DNA of 12,734 bases from Cytophagaceae bacterium (GTDB lineage: Bacteria > Bacteroidota > Bacteroidia > Cytophagales > Spirosomataceae). Positions 1-5,676 of this stretch are shown here, one piece after another. How positions within the stretch are numbered: position 1 is the first letter of the stretch; each line of letters starts with the position of its first letter. Location: positions 1 through 12,734 of the forward strand of contig JAIXRT010000020.1 of NCBI GenBank assembly GCA_027485075.1. The letters run 5' to 3'. The notes beneath the pieces are model-generated. The model was not told the origin of the DNA. It saw nothing but the letters and a program-made list of their open reading frames with translations, and made no database searches. The translations under genes were made by a program, and so were the position numbers.

Positions 1-1013
1 AAGCGGTACATATGTCCGAATTACATGACCCGATTCATGCCCAAATTATTTTGGGCAATACCTACCATTTATACTTGCGTCCAGGACTGGACATTATCGA
101 GCAGGCAGGGGGTTTACATAAATTTAATGGTTGGGATAAGCCTATATTAACCGATTCGGGCGGATATCAGGTGTATTCTTTAGCGGGGACGGGGCGTAAA
201 ATCCAAGAAGAAGGGGTCAAATTCAAATCACATGTGGACGGAAGTTCGCACTTTTTCAGCCCGGAAGGTGTGATGGATATCCAGCGGACCATTGGCGCGG
301 ATATCATCATGGCATTTGACGAATGCACTCCTTATCCGTGCACCTACGAATATGCCCGCAACTCGATGAACATGACCCATCGGTGGTTGGATCGCTGCAT
401 CACACGCTTCAACGAAACCGAGCCAAAATATGGCTATGAGCAAACCCTTTTCCCGATTGTTCAAGGCAGTGTATACTCGGATTTAAGAAAAATTTCAGCG
501 GAATATGTTGCATCAAAAGGTGCGTTTGGTAATGCCATTGGCGGATTATCAGTGGGTGAGCCCGTAGAAGATATGTATCAAATGGCCGACGAGGTCACGG
601 ATATTTTACCGAAAGATAAGCCCCGCTATTTGATGGGTGTGGGTACGCCGGCGAATATCTTAGAAGGAATTGCGTTGGGCATTGACATGTTTGATTGCGT
701 GATGCCTACGCGTAATGCACGGAATGGGATGATATTTACGAGTCAGGGGACGATCAATATCCGCAATGAAAAGTGGAAAAATGATTTTTCGGTCATTGAT
801 CCGCAATTTGCTGATGGACTGCATGGCCAATATACCAAAGCCTATTTACGGCATTTGATTCGCTGCGAGGAGATGCTCGGATCGATGATTGCGAGTGTTT
901 GTAACCTCAGATTCTACCTCTGGATGGTGGGCGAAGCGCGCAAGGAGATTCAAGCAGGCACATTTACGGCGTGGAAAAACCGGATGGTTCCGCAATTCAG
1001 TCAGCGACTATAA
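1..1013 (+). CDS. tgt: tRNA-guanine (queuine) transglycosylase, 5'-truncated by window edge
   Basis: This enzyme swaps the guanine at position 34 of GUN-anticodon tRNAs for a queuosine precursor (preQ1 in bacteria) in the cytoplasm. The open frame runs into the left edge (codons Ala-Val-His precede the ATG at 12), and the visible part starts at a conserved internal region, so that ATG is not the start; roughly 40 N-terminal residues are missing from a family of about 375. Counting from the ATG at 12, visible signatures are ILTDSGGYQVYSL (general acid/base Asp48), the substrate-pocket region around GGLSVGEP (178-184), and MFDCVMPTRNARNG (226-239), with the catalytic nucleophile Asp at 228. The usual CxCxxC...H zinc site is absent: the aligned residues are F265, D267, H271 and C297. 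The gene ends exactly where the convergent lrp-type gene ends. Identity is very secure; the state of the metal site is not. Confidence 0.97.
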   Translation, partial: AVHMSELHDPIHAQIILGNTYHLYLRPGLDIIEQAGGLHKFNGWDKPILTDSGGYQVYSLAGTGRKIQEEGVKFKSHVDGSSHFFSPEGVMDIQRTIGADIIMAFDECTPYPCTYEYARNSMNMTHRWLDRCITRFNETEPKYGYEQTLFPIVQGSVYSDLRKISAEYVASKGAFGNAIGGLSVGEPVEDMYQMADEVTDILPKDKPRYLMGVGTPANILEGIALGIDMFDCVMPTRNARNGMIFTSQGTINIRNEKWKNDFSVIDPQFADGLHGQYTKAYLRHLIRCEEMLGSMIASVCNLRFYLWMVGEARKEIQAGTFTAWKNRMVPQFSQRL

Positions 1014-1484
1014 TCACGGAATAGGCAATACCTTGCTTTCCTTAAATGAGGACAAGATAACCATGGTAGACGTAGCCGCAACCTCCTCGATTTCGTTTAT
1101 TTTCTCCAACATCAGTTTTTGGTAGGTCGAAATATCCTTTGAAATAATCTTCAACATAAAGTCCCCAGAACCGGTCACGTGATGACATTCAATCACTTCC
1201 GGAATCAGATTGATTTGTTGGACAAATGACTCCGTCACTTGCTTTTTATGTCCTGTTAAGGTTACGGTAACAAAGGTGCTTACGCCTAGGCCTACTTTAT
1301 CTCTATCTACTTGAGCATGATAACTTTGAATGATTCCGAGCGACTCCAATTTCTTGACACGCTCGAGTGTAGGTGCCGGCGAAAGGCCTACTTCCTTGGA
1401 TAATTGGGCATTCGTAATTTTCGCATTTTGCTGTAAAATCTCCAATAATTTATGGTCGATTTGGTCAAGTTTGTTGATGCTCAT
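1014..1484 (-). CDS. Lrp/AsnC family transcriptional regulator
   Basis: A 156-residue DNA-binding regulator of the leucine-responsive/AsnC family, typically an oligomer that binds DNA and senses amino acids. Residues 5-60 form the winged helix-turn-helix (LDQIDHKLLEILQQNAKIT... then AQLSKEVGLSPAPTLERVKKLE); residues about 67-142 form the RAM ligand-binding domain, with the typical VTGSGDFMLKI turn at 103-113. Length and domain order are normal for the family. The ATG at 1484 lies about 18 bases downstream of a perfect TAnnTTTG element on the same strand, which supports this start. The stop codon directly abuts the tgt stop codon on the other strand, leaving no room for a terminator. The regulated genes and the ligand cannot be told from the sequence; an autoregulatory role is common in this family but is only an inference here. 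Confidence 0.95.
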   Translation of the reverse strand: MSINKLDQIDHKLLEILQQNAKITNAQLSKEVGLSPAPTLERVKKLESLGIIQSYHAQVDRDKVGLGVSTFVTVTLTGHKKQVTESFVQQINLIPEVIECHHVTGSGDFMLKIISKDISTYQKLMLEKINEIEEVAATSTMVILSSFKESKVLPIP

Positions 1485-1501
1485 TTGTTGGTTTTAAAAG
1501 A

Positions 1502-1509
1502 CAAAACTA
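1502..1509 (-). promoter_or_regulatory. Candidate -7 element of the lrp-type gene
   Basis: Read on the minus strand this is TAGTTTTG, a perfect match to the Bacteroidota -7 consensus TAnnTTTG, 17 bases upstream of the ATG at 1484. I see no TTG-type -33 element at the usual 19-23 base distance, so only half of the promoter is supported. Confidence 0.45.
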
Positions 1510-1540
1510 AAGATTTTTTGAGGATTTTTTCGCTTCTCTC

Positions 1541-1571
1541 TTGCATAAATAACTTTAAGGTTCTACTTTTG
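1541..1571 (+). promoter_or_regulatory. Promoter of the tRNA-Gly/tRNA-Leu operon
   Basis: TTG at 1541-1543 and TACTTTTG at 1564-1571, separated by 20 bases, match both halves of the Bacteroidota primary sigma promoter (-33 TTTG/TTG, -7 TAnnTTTG). Transcription would begin near 1578, a few bases before the mature tRNA-Gly end at 1584, as expected for a tRNA transcript with a short 5' leader. This is the best-formed promoter in the window. Confidence 0.7.
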
Positions 1572-1583
1572 TACCCACAAAAC

Positions 1584-1656
1584 GCGAAAGTAGCTCAGCT
1601 GGTAGAGCGCGACCTTGCCAAGGTCGAGGTCGCGGGTTCGAACCCCGTCTTTCGCT
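1584..1656 (+). tRNA. tRNA-Gly (anticodon GCC)
   Basis: A full cloverleaf can be drawn by hand. The acceptor stem GCGAAAG (1584-1590) pairs with CTTTCGC (1649-1655). The D stem is GCTC/GAGC (1593-1596 with 1605-1608). The anticodon stem CGACC/GGTCG encloses the loop TTGCCAA, with GCC at 1617-1619. The T stem GCGGG/CCCGT (one G-U pair) holds the loop TTCGAAC. The discriminator is U1656. The next bases are CAA, so the 3' CCA is not encoded and must be added by the nucleotidyltransferase. It decodes GGC and GGU glycine codons and is the first gene of a two-tRNA transcript. Confidence 0.97.
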
Positions 1657-1664
1657 CAAAACGA

Positions 1665-1686
1665 GAAGGCACCTCTAGGTGCTTTC
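1665..1686 (+). other. Hairpin between the two tRNA genes
   Basis: GAAGGCACC (1665-1673) pairs with GGTGCTTTC (1678-1686), with one G-U pair, around a TCTA loop. It sits between the mature ends of tRNA-Gly and tRNA-Leu. There is no clean uridine run after it, only AAGTTTTA, so it is more likely a processing spacer or a weak attenuator than a full terminator. Confidence 0.4.
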
Positions 1687-1701
1687 AAGTTTTACAGGGC
1701 T

Positions 1702-1787
1702 GCCTGGGTGGTGGAACTGGTAGACACGCAGGACTTAAAATCCTGTGAGCCGAAACGCTCGTATGGGTTCGATTCCCATCCCAGGTA
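1702..1787 (+). tRNA. tRNA-Leu (anticodon UAA)
   Basis: A class II tRNA of 86 bases. The acceptor stem GCCTGGG (1702-1708) pairs with CCCAGGT (1780-1786), beginning with a G-U wobble. The anticodon stem CAGGA/TCCTG (1729-1733 with 1741-1745) encloses a loop with TAA at 1736-1738. A long variable arm is formed by GAGC (1747-1750) and GCTC (1757-1760). The T arm carries GGTTCGATTCC. The discriminator is A1787, the leucine identity base. CCA is not encoded (the next bases are CAT). It decodes UUA and, by wobble, UUG. Confidence 0.97.
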
Positions 1788-1800
1788 CATGAATCGACGA

Positions 1801-1837
1801 AAACCTACTTAGGAAACTGAGTAGGTTTTTTGTTTTT
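1801..1837 (+). terminator. Intrinsic terminator of the tRNA operon
   Basis: Bases 1801-1812 pair with 1817-1828 to give a 12-bp stem (one T-G wobble) closed by a GAAA tetraloop at 1813-1816. The descending arm runs into six T's (1826-1831), a G and five more T's. This is a textbook Rho-independent terminator 13 bases after tRNA-Leu. Confidence 0.9.
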
Positions 1838-2005
1838 GGACGATGGACACTAGACTTTAGACTCTGGACTTTAGACTTTAGACATTGGACGCTTGAAACT
1901 AGACACTGGCAACATGCCGATACCAGAAGTTTAACGAATCAGCGCGAAAGATTAAACTACATAATGTCCAAACGTCCAGCGTCTAACGTCTAAAGTCCAA
2001 CGTCT
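1838..2005. repeat. Two inverted arrays of a degenerate 7-bp repeat flanking a 48-bp core
   Basis: The left array (1838-1914) is eleven consecutive 7-mers in perfect phase, consensus RGACNYT: GGACGAT, GGACACT, AGACTTT, AGACTCT, GGACTTT, AGACTTT, AGACATT, GGACGCT, TGAAACT, AGACACT, GGCAACA; the last and third-last are decayed. The right array (1963-2005) holds six copies in the opposite orientation (AATGTCC, AACGTCC, AGCGTCT, AACGTCT, AAAGTCC, AACGTCT), with one extra A at 1970. The core (1915-1962) contains a smaller inverted repeat, AGTTTAA at 1928-1934 and TTAAACT at 1952-1958. A 7-base period is not a codon multiple and no reading frame spans it, so it is not coding. I do not recognise it as a named element; function unknown. 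Confidence 0.85.
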
Positions 2006-2010
2006 AATTG

Positions 2011-2041
2011 TTTGCAAGTCCCCCACACAATTGTTAGTTTG
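2011..2041 (+). promoter_or_regulatory. Candidate promoter of the serine hydrolase gene
   Basis: TTTG (2011-2014) and TTAGTTTG (2034-2041) are 19 bases apart and match the Bacteroidota -33/-7 pattern with one mismatch in TAnnTTTG. A sigma70-like TATAAT also occurs at 2045-2050, but it would leave a leader of only about six bases. Start of transcription would be near 2048 for the first choice. The rest of 2006-2062 shows nothing else. Confidence 0.4.
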
Positions 2042-2062
2042 CGGTATAATTAACAAACACCC

Positions 2063-3319
2063 ATGCGAATTCTCTTGTTTTTCCTACTGAGCATTGCCAG
2101 TGCATCAGCCCAAATCCTCTCTCCCATTCAGAAGTCTCATCCCCAAATGGATGATAAACGTTTGGCCTTAATCGATTCAACGATGAACGAATATGTCGCC
2201 AAAGGGTGGTTGGCCGGCGCCGGAACGCTCATCGTGAAAGATAATGCCGTCGTATACTACAAAGGACATGGCTATTCGGATTTGGCCAATAAAAAACCAA
2301 TGCCTGCCGATGCCATTTACCGCATTATGAGCCAAACAAAAGCCATCACGAGCTTTGGCATCATGCAATTATTCGAACAAGGATTATTGCGTTTAGATCA
2401 ACCTGTAGCTGATTTTATCCCCGAATACGAGAACCAAACTGTCCTAAAAGAATTCAATCCAGCAGATTCCAGCTATACGACTGAGCCCGCCAAACGTAAA
2501 ATCACAATTCGCGACTTGCTGACGCATCGTTCAGGCATCGACTACGCAGCGATCGGTTCCGATAAAATGAAAGCCATTTATGCCAAAGCTGGCATCCCGT
2601 CTGGCTTAGGAAATTTTAATTCACAATTGCTAGACAAAATGAAGGCGCTGGGGCGTTTACCATTGGCACACCAACCAGGTGAAAAATTCACGTATGGACT
2701 AAATTCAGATTTACTCGGTTGCCTGATTGAAGTCATCTCGGGGAAAACATTGGAAGTATATTTCAACACGCAGATTTTTGAGCCGCTGGGCATGAAGGAT
2801 ACGTATTTTACGGTTCCATTGGAAAAAGCAGCGCGTATGCCGAAAGTGTATACGGAAGATGCCAACAAGCAAATTATTCCGTGGGCGCCTACGTTCCGAA
2901 ATTTGGATCCAAATTATCCCCTATTCCCGAAAGAATATTTTTCAGGTGGAGCAGGTTTATCATCTACGGCATTTGATTATGCTATTTTTCTTCAAATGTT
3001 GTTGAATGGTGGTGTATATAATGGCAAACAAATACTAGGGCGCAGAACAGTTGAAGTCATGCTCAGCCCACAATACGACATCACGAACACAGAGAAGGAT
3101 TTGTTCAGCTTAGGGTTCTCCTTAACCTCGAAAAAATCATCTTATTTAGGCATGCGCTCCGAAGGATCGTTTAGCTGGGGCGGCTATTATGGCACAACCT
3201 ATTGGGCAGATCCCAAAGAGAAAATGATCGTACTCATCATGACCCAGCATAGCCCCAATTCACACGGCGACTTGTCACAGAAAATCGAAAATATCATCTA
3301 CGGAAGCTTAAAGAAATAG
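2063..3319 (+). CDS. Exported serine hydrolase of the class C beta-lactamase / esterase (EstB, PBP4*-like) family
   Basis: A 418-residue protein with a beta-lactamase-like fold that acts through an acyl-serine intermediate. Residues 1-16 (MRILLFFLLSIASASA) form a Sec signal peptide, probably cut before Gln17, so the enzyme is periplasmic or surface exposed. The catalytic SxxK motif is SQTK (Ser90, Lys93). The second motif is Tyr211 in FTYGLNSDLLG. The third lies in WGGYYGTTYWADP (372-384), the form typical of EstB-like esterases and D-aminopeptidases rather than the KTG of true AmpC. The THRSGI segment (154-159) is also typical of the family. The substrate cannot be read from the motifs: ester, beta-lactam or D-peptide hydrolysis are all possible, and resistance should not be assumed. 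It is a single-gene unit between the repeat arrays and a folded GC-rich element. Family is secure; function is open. Confidence 0.93.
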   Translation: MRILLFFLLSIASASAQILSPIQKSHPQMDDKRLALIDSTMNEYVAKGWLAGAGTLIVKDNAVVYYKGHGYSDLANKKPMPADAIYRIMSQTKAITSFGIMQLFEQGLLRLDQPVADFIPEYENQTVLKEFNPADSSYTTEPAKRKITIRDLLTHRSGIDYAAIGSDKMKAIYAKAGIPSGLGNFNSQLLDKMKALGRLPLAHQPGEKFTYGLNSDLLGCLIEVISGKTLEVYFNTQIFEPLGMKDTYFTVPLEKAARMPKVYTEDANKQIIPWAPTFRNLDPNYPLFPKEYFSGGAGLSSTAFDYAIFLQMLLNGGVYNGKQILGRRTVEVMLSPQYDITNTEKDLFSLGFSLTSKKSSYLGMRSEGSFSWGGYYGTTYWADPKEKMIVLIMTQHSPNSHGDLSQKIENIIYGSLKK

Positions 3320-3402
3320 GGATTGGCGAAGAAAGCCTGCGCGCGAGGAAACGCTACCGGTGTCATTAACCCCGGCAGCGTAGTCGCAGCGCCAAAGCCC
3401 TA
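3317..3402. repeat. GC-rich stepped inverted repeat overlapping the serine hydrolase stop codon
   Basis: Four nested arms pair in order. TAGGG (3317-3321, including the TAG stop) pairs with CCCTA (3398-3402); TTGGCG (3323-3328) with CGCCAA (3390-3395); CTGCG (3337-3341) with CGCAG (3385-3389); and CGCTACCGG (3352-3360) with CCGGCAGCG (3372-3380), with one mismatch and an 11-base loop. Bulges lie mainly on the left side. No T-run follows, so it is not a classical terminator, though it could protect the 3' end of the mRNA or stop transcription on one or both strands. The form resembles a REP-like extragenic palindrome; whether it recurs in the genome is unknown. Confidence 0.65.
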
Positions 3403-3424
3403 CCGAATTCCAATTTACATTTCG

Positions 3425-3432
3425 TATTTTTG
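3425..3432 (+). promoter_or_regulatory. Candidate -7 element of the glycosyltransferase gene
   Basis: TATTTTTG matches TAnnTTTG exactly, ending 18 bases before the ATG at 3451. No TTG-type -33 element is seen at the expected distance. Confidence 0.5.
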
Positions 3433-3450
3433 CAACTGATAATCTGAAGC

Positions 3451-4452
3451 ATGCAAAAAATAGTCATCACCATTTGTTCCATTAACTACCTCGCTCAGGC
3501 GAAAACACTTGGTGATTCCCTCCTCAAGCACAATCCAGATTATCAGTTTTTGATCGGCTTAGTGGACCGCTTAGACCAGTCGGCCATCGAAAAAAGCGAG
3601 TTGCCGAACTACCCAATCATTGAACTCCATACCATCGGAATTGAAGATTTGGACCAGATGTGTGACAAATACAACATCACCGAACTGAATACTGCGGTCA
3701 AGCCATTCTTCCTCGAATATGTGTATGCGACGTACTCGGACGCGGAAATAGTGCATTATTTTGATCCAGACATCATTGTCTATCAACCTTTGACCATCAT
3801 TGAAGATGCCTTGGCAACGAACAGCCTGTTTTTAACGCCACATATTACCAGTCCATATCCGGACGAAAATAGACCGCAAGAGCGGGATCACCTGAATACA
3901 GGTATTTTTAACCTCGGTTATTTAGGTACACGCCGCACGGAAAATACAGCCAAATTTTTGACGTGGTGGAAAGATCGACTGCGTGACCATTGCTACATCG
4001 ACTTAGCAAATGGTATGTTTGTGGACCAAAACTGGGTAAATTTTGCCCCGGTATTTTACGACGATGTGTATGTCAGCAGGCACCTTGGCCTGAATATGGC
4101 CTATTGGAATTTACATGAGCGTAGTATTACAAACGACGAAGAACCCTACGAGATTAACGGAAATACGCCGCTAATCTTTTTCCATTTCTCTGGATACTCC
4201 CCTGAAAAACCGAGCGAAATTTCGAAATACCAAAATCGCTATACCTTCCAAGAAAAAGGCGATGTGGCCTCTTTATTTGACTATTATGCACAAACGCTAA
4301 TCAAAAATGGTCATCATACATACAAGAAATACCCTTGCTTTTACATCAAACCCGAAGTTGTAGTTCCGCGAAAACGCTTTCTGCGTGTACGAAAATACCT
4401 AAGTCTTCCCTTCCGCTTAATCATTGATTTTATAGATCAGGTAAAGATATAA
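3451..4452 (+). CDS. Putative glycosyltransferase, GT-A fold, GT8-like
   Basis: A 333-residue protein with the layout of a nucleotide-sugar-dependent glycosyltransferase. The N terminus (IVITICSINYLAQAKTLGDS, 4-23) is the first strand and helix of a GT-A Rossmann-like domain. The DxD metal/nucleotide motif is DPD at 105-107 in VHYFDPDIIVY. Later conserved blocks are LNTGIFNLG (148-156), the aromatic-rich VDQNWVNFAP (191-200) and FFHFSGY (243-249); an acceptor-side or product-release role for HFSGY is an inference. It ends in a basic, aromatic tail (FLRVRKYLSLPFRLIIDFIDQVKI) that could sit on the membrane surface. There is no signal peptide, so it is likely cytosolic. No other glycan genes lie nearby, so donor and acceptor cannot be inferred. 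The ATG is placed just after a promoter-like element. Glycosyltransferase assignment is good; the exact family is a judgement from motif pattern. Confidence 0.8.
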   Translation: MQKIVITICSINYLAQAKTLGDSLLKHNPDYQFLIGLVDRLDQSAIEKSELPNYPIIELHTIGIEDLDQMCDKYNITELNTAVKPFFLEYVYATYSDAEIVHYFDPDIIVYQPLTIIEDALATNSLFLTPHITSPYPDENRPQERDHLNTGIFNLGYLGTRRTENTAKFLTWWKDRLRDHCYIDLANGMFVDQNWVNFAPVFYDDVYVSRHLGLNMAYWNLHERSITNDEEPYEINGNTPLIFFHFSGYSPEKPSEISKYQNRYTFQEKGDVASLFDYYAQTLIKNGHHTYKKYPCFYIKPEVVVPRKRFLRVRKYLSLPFRLIIDFIDQVKI

Positions 4453-4489
4453 TTTTACTTACGTCAACATAGAATTAAAATACATCGCG

Positions 4490-4497
4490 TATCTTTG
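4490..4497 (+). promoter_or_regulatory. Candidate -7 element that decides the start of the AraC-type gene
   Basis: TATCTTTG matches TAnnTTTG exactly. Its last three bases are the TTG at 4495 that would otherwise serve as the longest in-frame start. A transcript from this promoter would begin near 4503, beyond that TTG, so the ATG at 4519 is the credible start, with a leader of about 15 bases. Confidence 0.5.
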
Positions 4498-4518
4498 GCC
4501 ATCGTTCTAAGACAAAGT

Positions 4519-5676
4519 ATGCTTTTATACTTAGCTATTTTAATCATTCTTTTATCCATCATTCTAATTACCTTCAATTGGAATGAGAACAAGAACAGTT
4601 TATACTTAGGTGGTTTTTTGATCCTCATTGCCATTTACGCCATAAGTCATTACTTTACCTCCATTGCTAAAATTCCATTTTTAGCAGCTATTTTTTACGG
4701 CCATTTCGCCCCATTAAACCTATTGGCGGGCCCGCTAATTTACTTCTACATTCGCGGAAATATCAAGGATAATTATGCGCTTACCCGGTCTGATGCATGG
4801 CATTTGCTCCCATTTTTAATTCATTTTGTCGGTTTAATCCCATTTATATTATCTCCATTTTCGGAAAAATTAGCACTTGCCAGTGCTATCGTTTCAGACA
4901 TCCGGGAGATATCCAATCACGAAATAAATTTTATCTTGCCGTTGCGCGTGAATTTTGTAATGCGACCACTTTCGTTACTGCTCTACACAAGCTATTCCTC
5001 ACTCATTTTATACCGTTTTAAGCAAAAAAACCAGGTGCAATTGGCCGGCTTTGGCCTAACCTTTCGTTGGCTTTTTTCATTTTTATCACTCACCTTCATC
5101 ACAGGAGTAGCCTATTTTTTGATCAGCATCGGATTTATTTCTGAATCTTATGGTCCTTCGATCATCTTGCTAAACGGAGCAACGGCCATCATGAGTATCA
5201 CCTTATTAGGGACCGGGGTATTTTTACTTATTTTCCCGCAAATTTTATATGGATTCCCCATTAACCTCAAAAGCATCAACGCCAGTGCGAAACCGACTAA
5301 GTTTACAGAAGAATCAGCCTTTGATATTCAATTTTATGAACTGGGTGAGCAGATAAAAACGTATATAGAAACGGAGAAGCCATTCCTAAATCCAGACTTC
5401 TCACTCTTAGACTTAGCCCAAAATTTAGATGTCCCCCAACATCACGTTTCGTACTGTTTTCGATTCATTTTCAAGCAAGGATTTCCCAAAATGAGATCAG
5501 AATACCGCATTGAATTTGCCAAAAAACTGATTGAAAACCCCGAAAACGATCACTTGAGTTATGAGGGAATCGGCCTAGAATCAGGATTCAGTACCCGGTC
5601 CCGTTTCTATGCAGCCTTTCAAGAAATTGAAGGTTGCTCACCCGGTGAATACCGCGAGAAAATACAATCACTATAA
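4519..5676 (+). CDS. Membrane-bound AraC-family transcriptional regulator (seven-TM N domain plus HTH_18)
   Basis: With the ATG at 4519 the protein has 385 residues; an in-frame TTG at 4495 would add eight but overlaps a likely -7 element. Residues 1 to about 242 are very hydrophobic and show about seven membrane segments (roughly 2-18, 28-45, 52-78, 94-112, 144-164, 182-204, 212-240). After a linker, residues about 280-383 form the AraC-type double helix-turn-helix: the first helix pair around FSLLDLAQNLDVPQHHVSYCF and the second around YEGIGLESGFSTRSRFYAAF, ending in the usual GCSPGEYRE. This 7TM-AraC layout is common in Bacteroidota and suggests a receptor that stays in the inner membrane while binding DNA. 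Signal and targets are unknown; the neighbouring glycosyltransferase (66 bases upstream) or the convergent OmpA gene are possible but unproven targets. Its stop overlaps the end of the convergent gene by six bases. Confidence 0.9.
   Translation: MLLYLAILIILLSIILITFNWNENKNSLYLGGFLILIAIYAISHYFTSIAKIPFLAAIFYGHFAPLNLLAGPLIYFYIRGNIKDNYALTRSDAWHLLPFLIHFVGLIPFILSPFSEKLALASAIVSDIREISNHEINFILPLRVNFVMRPLSLLLYTSYSSLILYRFKQKNQVQLAGFGLTFRWLFSFLSLTFITGVAYFLISIGFISESYGPSIILLNGATAIMSITLLGTGVFLLIFPQILYGFPINLKSINASAKPTKFTEESAFDIQFYELGEQIKTYIETEKPFLNPDFSLLDLAQNLDVPQHHVSYCFRFIFKQGFPKMRSEYRIEFAKKLIENPENDHLSYEGIGLESGFSTRSRFYAAFQEIEGCSPGEYREKIQSL

Noticed and set aside
12..14. ATG at 12 as the start of tgt
   Set aside because: The frame continues upstream to the window edge with family-like residues (Ala-Val-His), and the conserved N-terminal domain of Tgt would be missing, so it is an internal methionine.
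228..464. Minus-strand 78-residue frame inside tgt
   Set aside because: Opposite-strand shadow of a strongly conserved gene; its translation has no recognisable family pattern.
1452..1812. Two plus-strand frames of 98 and 65 residues across the tRNA region
   Set aside because: They translate the two tRNA genes and the spacer; no protein-like pattern.
1838..2005. CRISPR array
   Set aside because: Units are only 7 bp, adjacent without spacers, and degenerate; there are no cas genes in the window.
1702..2005. Integration (att) site at tRNA-Leu
   Set aside because: No integrase and no direct repeat of the tRNA 3' end in the following bases; a normal terminator follows.
2063..3319. Antibiotic-resistance beta-lactamase (ampC)
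   Set aside because: The SxxK motif is present, but the third motif is the WGG-x-x-GT form of esterase/peptidase relatives; no KTG, so a resistance label is not supported.
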